A DNA stretch of 7,621 bases, taken from UBA8752 sp042095055. GTDB lineage: Bacteria; Bacteroidota; Bacteroidia; Flavobacteriales_D; Sanyastnellaceae. Below the pieces are notes generated by a model. The model made no database searches. It was not told where the DNA came from and saw nothing but the letters and a program-made list of their open reading frames with translations. The DNA lies in NCBI GenBank assembly GCA_042095055.1, contig JBELBZ010000059.1, positions 1 to 7,621 on the forward strand, given 5' to 3'. The first letter of the stretch is position 1. Each line of letters opens with the position of its first letter. Below, piece after piece: positions 6,430 to 7,621 of this stretch. The position numbers were made by a program, and so were the translations under genes.

Positions 6430-6446
6430 TTGGGTGTTTACCCAAA
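6430..6446. promoter_or_regulatory. Palindrome 2 upstream of alkB (candidate TetR operator overlapping the promoter)
   Basis: TTGGGT (6430-6435) and ACCCAA (6440-6445) form 6-base inverted arms around GTTT. Over 17 bases this copy matches palindrome 1 at all but one position (TTGGGTG[C/T]TTACCCAAA). It ends 18 bases before the proposed GTG start of alkB. Possible weak promoter boxes flank it: TTTG at 6420-6423 and TATTTTAA at 6447-6454 (compare TAnnTTTG). A bound protein would therefore block the promoter. The promoter boxes are a low-confidence reading, and they would leave a very short leader. Confidence 0.55.
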
Positions 6447-6464
6447 TATTTTAATCCGCTGACT

Positions 6465-7520
6465 GTGAGAGACGTTAAGTATTTATTCGCCTACACCATC
6501 CCGCTTTCCGCCTTTGCCTCCTTTGCATCGACGGGGATTTGGACCTACTCGGCCGTTTTCTATGCTTTTCTCGTACTCCCCATCTTGGACGTTGTGACCG
6601 GAGAAAAGACCGAAAACCTCAAAGAAGACGACGTCGCCTACAAAAAGACCAAGTGGATCTTCGACGCCATGCTCTACCTCAATGTGCCCATTGTATTTGG
6701 GCTGTTGGCTTATGGGCTGCACAAGGTGCAAACGGTCGAGTTTGCCACCTATGAATGGGTGGGCCTCGCCCTGTCTGGTGGCATTCTGCTTGCCACAAAC
6801 GGCATCAACGTCGCCCACGAACTCGGACATCGGAAGCCGCTGGCAGAACGGCTGATGAGCAAATTGCTCTACATGCCCTGCCTCTACATGCACTTCTTTA
6901 TCGAGCACAATTACGGACACCACCTGCACGTCGCCACGCCAGAAGACCCTGCCACAGCCCGGTACAACCAGACGGTCTACAGTTTCTGGTTTACGTCCGT
7001 CACCCGCCAATATGTGAGCGCTTGGAAGCTCCAATCTCAGCTGCTCGAGCGCCAAGGACGGCGGTTTTTATCGGTCAAAAACGACATGTTTTGGTACCAC
7101 CTCATCCAACCGGCGTACCTGCTCGGGGTGTACATGCTGTTTGGCATGACGGGACTGCTTTTTGCCTTGGCTGTCGGCGTCATCGCCTTCCTCTTCCTAG
7201 AGTGCATCAACTACATCGAGCACTACGGTTTGCGCCGGTTCAAGACTGAATCTGGCCGATACGAAATCGTCAAGCCCTACCACTCGTGGAATTCCAATTT
7301 CAACATTGGACGGATTACCCTGTACGAGCTGACCCGCCACAGCGACCACCACTTCAGGTCCACCAAGAAATACCAAGTGCTGGACAGCCATCAGGAAAGC
7401 CCCACCCTCCCGTTGGGCTACCCGGCCTCCATCCTCCTGAGCCTTGCCCCTCCACTGTGGTTCTGGATCATGAACCCGCACGTCCCACAGGAGATGAAGC
7501 AGCGCCTCGCCCATGACTGA
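6465..7520 (+). CDS. alkB: Alkane 1-monooxygenase (AlkB family), 351 aa
   Basis: This is an integral-membrane non-haem diiron hydroxylase. It oxidises the terminal methyl of n-alkanes to 1-alkanols with O2 and electrons from rubredoxin and rubredoxin reductase, neither of which is encoded here. All histidine motifs of the family are present (numbering from the GTG): HELGHR at 118-123, EHNYGHH at 147-153 and RHSDHH at 291-296. The AlkB signature NYIEHYGL lies at 249-256 and separates it from ordinary desaturases and XylM. Hydrophobic segments near 7-24, 28-44, 66-85, 97-113 and 214-247 fit the multi-helix membrane fold. The GTG at 6465 gives MRDVKYLFAYTIPLSAF, a typical N-terminus. The frame is open upstream to a TTG at 6348, but that part translates palindromic DNA. 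The length is slightly below the 401 residues of the Pseudomonas GPo1 enzyme. Chain-length preference cannot be read from the sequence. It is probably controlled by the downstream TetR protein. Confidence 0.93.
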   Translation: MRDVKYLFAYTIPLSAFASFASTGIWTYSAVFYAFLVLPILDVVTGEKTENLKEDDVAYKKTKWIFDAMLYLNVPIVFGLLAYGLHKVQTVEFATYEWVGLALSGGILLATNGINVAHELGHRKPLAERLMSKLLYMPCLYMHFFIEHNYGHHLHVATPEDPATARYNQTVYSFWFTSVTRQYVSAWKLQSQLLERQGRRFLSVKNDMFWYHLIQPAYLLGVYMLFGMTGLLFALAVGVIAFLFLECINYIEHYGLRRFKTESGRYEIVKPYHSWNSNFNIGRITLYELTRHSDHHFRSTKKYQVLDSHQESPTLPLGYPASILLSLAPPLWFWIMNPHVPQEMKQRLAHD

Positions 7521-7621
7521 TGCGTCGACAGGCCTGCTCACGGCAGGCACACTTGAACGGTTCTCGGCCAAGACGCGGGACAAGCTGCTTGAGGCCAGCC
7601 TCATTCTGTTCAACGAGCGGG
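7513..7621 (+). CDS. TetR-family transcriptional regulator, N-terminal part only (cut by window edge)
   Basis: An ATG at 7513 lies within the last codons of alkB (8-base overlap, different frame), which indicates translational coupling in one operon. Thirty-six codons are visible. The segment SAKTRDKLLEASLILFNER (18-36) is the characteristic first helix of the TetR DNA-binding domain, which usually continues G(Y/F)xxT(S/T)xxxIA. A 17-residue extension precedes it, which is longer than in most TetR proteins but not rare. The most economical role is as the repressor of its own operon, binding the two palindromes upstream of alkB and released by an alkane-derived or fatty-acyl ligand. That role is inferred from position; the family call rests on the helix sequence. 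Confidence 0.8.
   Translation, partial: MTDASTGLLTAGTLERFSAKTRDKLLEASLILFNER

Noticed and set aside
6146..6445. 99-codon minus-strand open frame
   Set aside because: It runs through the inverted repeats (GKHPMQPKYWILGKHPKTQ is the repeat read as codons) and into the pseudogene; no domain is seen.
6247..6462. 71-codon plus-strand frame starting MSNWKWTILCLNLW
   Set aside because: The hydrophobic start is suggestive, but the rest reads through both palindromes and matches nothing I recognise; it is not supported as a gene.
6483..7055. 190-codon minus-strand open frame
   Set aside because: It is antisense to alkB, whose histidine motifs are conclusive.
1..7621. CRISPR arrays, tRNA or rRNA genes, insertion sequences
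   Set aside because: I saw no regularly spaced repeats, no tRNA-like cloverleaf or conserved rRNA sequence, and no transposase-like protein on either strand.

Overview
The window looks like a chromosomal segment of a fairly GC-rich member of the Bacteroidota, most likely a marine or free-living one. Four signs support this. A large secreted protein ends in a type IX secretion (Por) sorting domain. An ECF sigma factor overlaps the gene of a Bacteroidota-style anti-sigma/beta-barrel hybrid. A lipoprotein carries the DCxALxxNxGDAC cysteine motif, which I recall from marine Flavobacteriia-like proteins. Shine-Dalgarno sequences are weak or absent.

Layout. Positions 1-144 (minus) hold the first 48 codons of an exported protein cut by the window edge. 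Divergent to it, 235-621 (plus) encodes a 128-residue membrane-anchored protein of unknown function. Next comes a minus-strand cluster read from right to left: a lipoprotein (3449-2883), an ECF sigma factor (2838-2269), and a 526-residue protein (2272-692) whose start overlaps the sigma stop by 4 bases. The 526-residue protein has a short cytoplasmic N-terminus, one transmembrane helix, about 195 residues of low-complexity Ala/Glu/Thr/Pro linker, and a C-terminal region that looks like an outer-membrane beta-barrel. This matches the dual membrane-spanning anti-sigma factors described in Bacteroides and is the most interesting system in the window.

A 266-base divergent spacer (3450-3715) separates this cluster from a 761-residue plus-strand protein (3716-6001). 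That protein has two fasciclin (FAS1) domains, two copies of a beta-rich module, a PKD domain and a type IX secretion C-terminal domain. It is followed by a clear hairpin terminator (6046-6071). Directly against the terminator lies a decayed second copy of the 128-residue protein gene (6064 to about 6250).

The right end holds an alkane 1-monooxygenase gene (alkB, 6465-7520), preceded by two near-identical inverted repeats of the form TTGGGT-N4-ACCCAA. A TetR-family regulator begins inside the last codons of alkB and runs off the edge. The simplest reading is a self-contained alkane-oxidation operon whose TetR regulator binds the paired palindromes. The sigma/anti-sigma cluster would be an envelope-sensing unit, and no target regulon is visible here.
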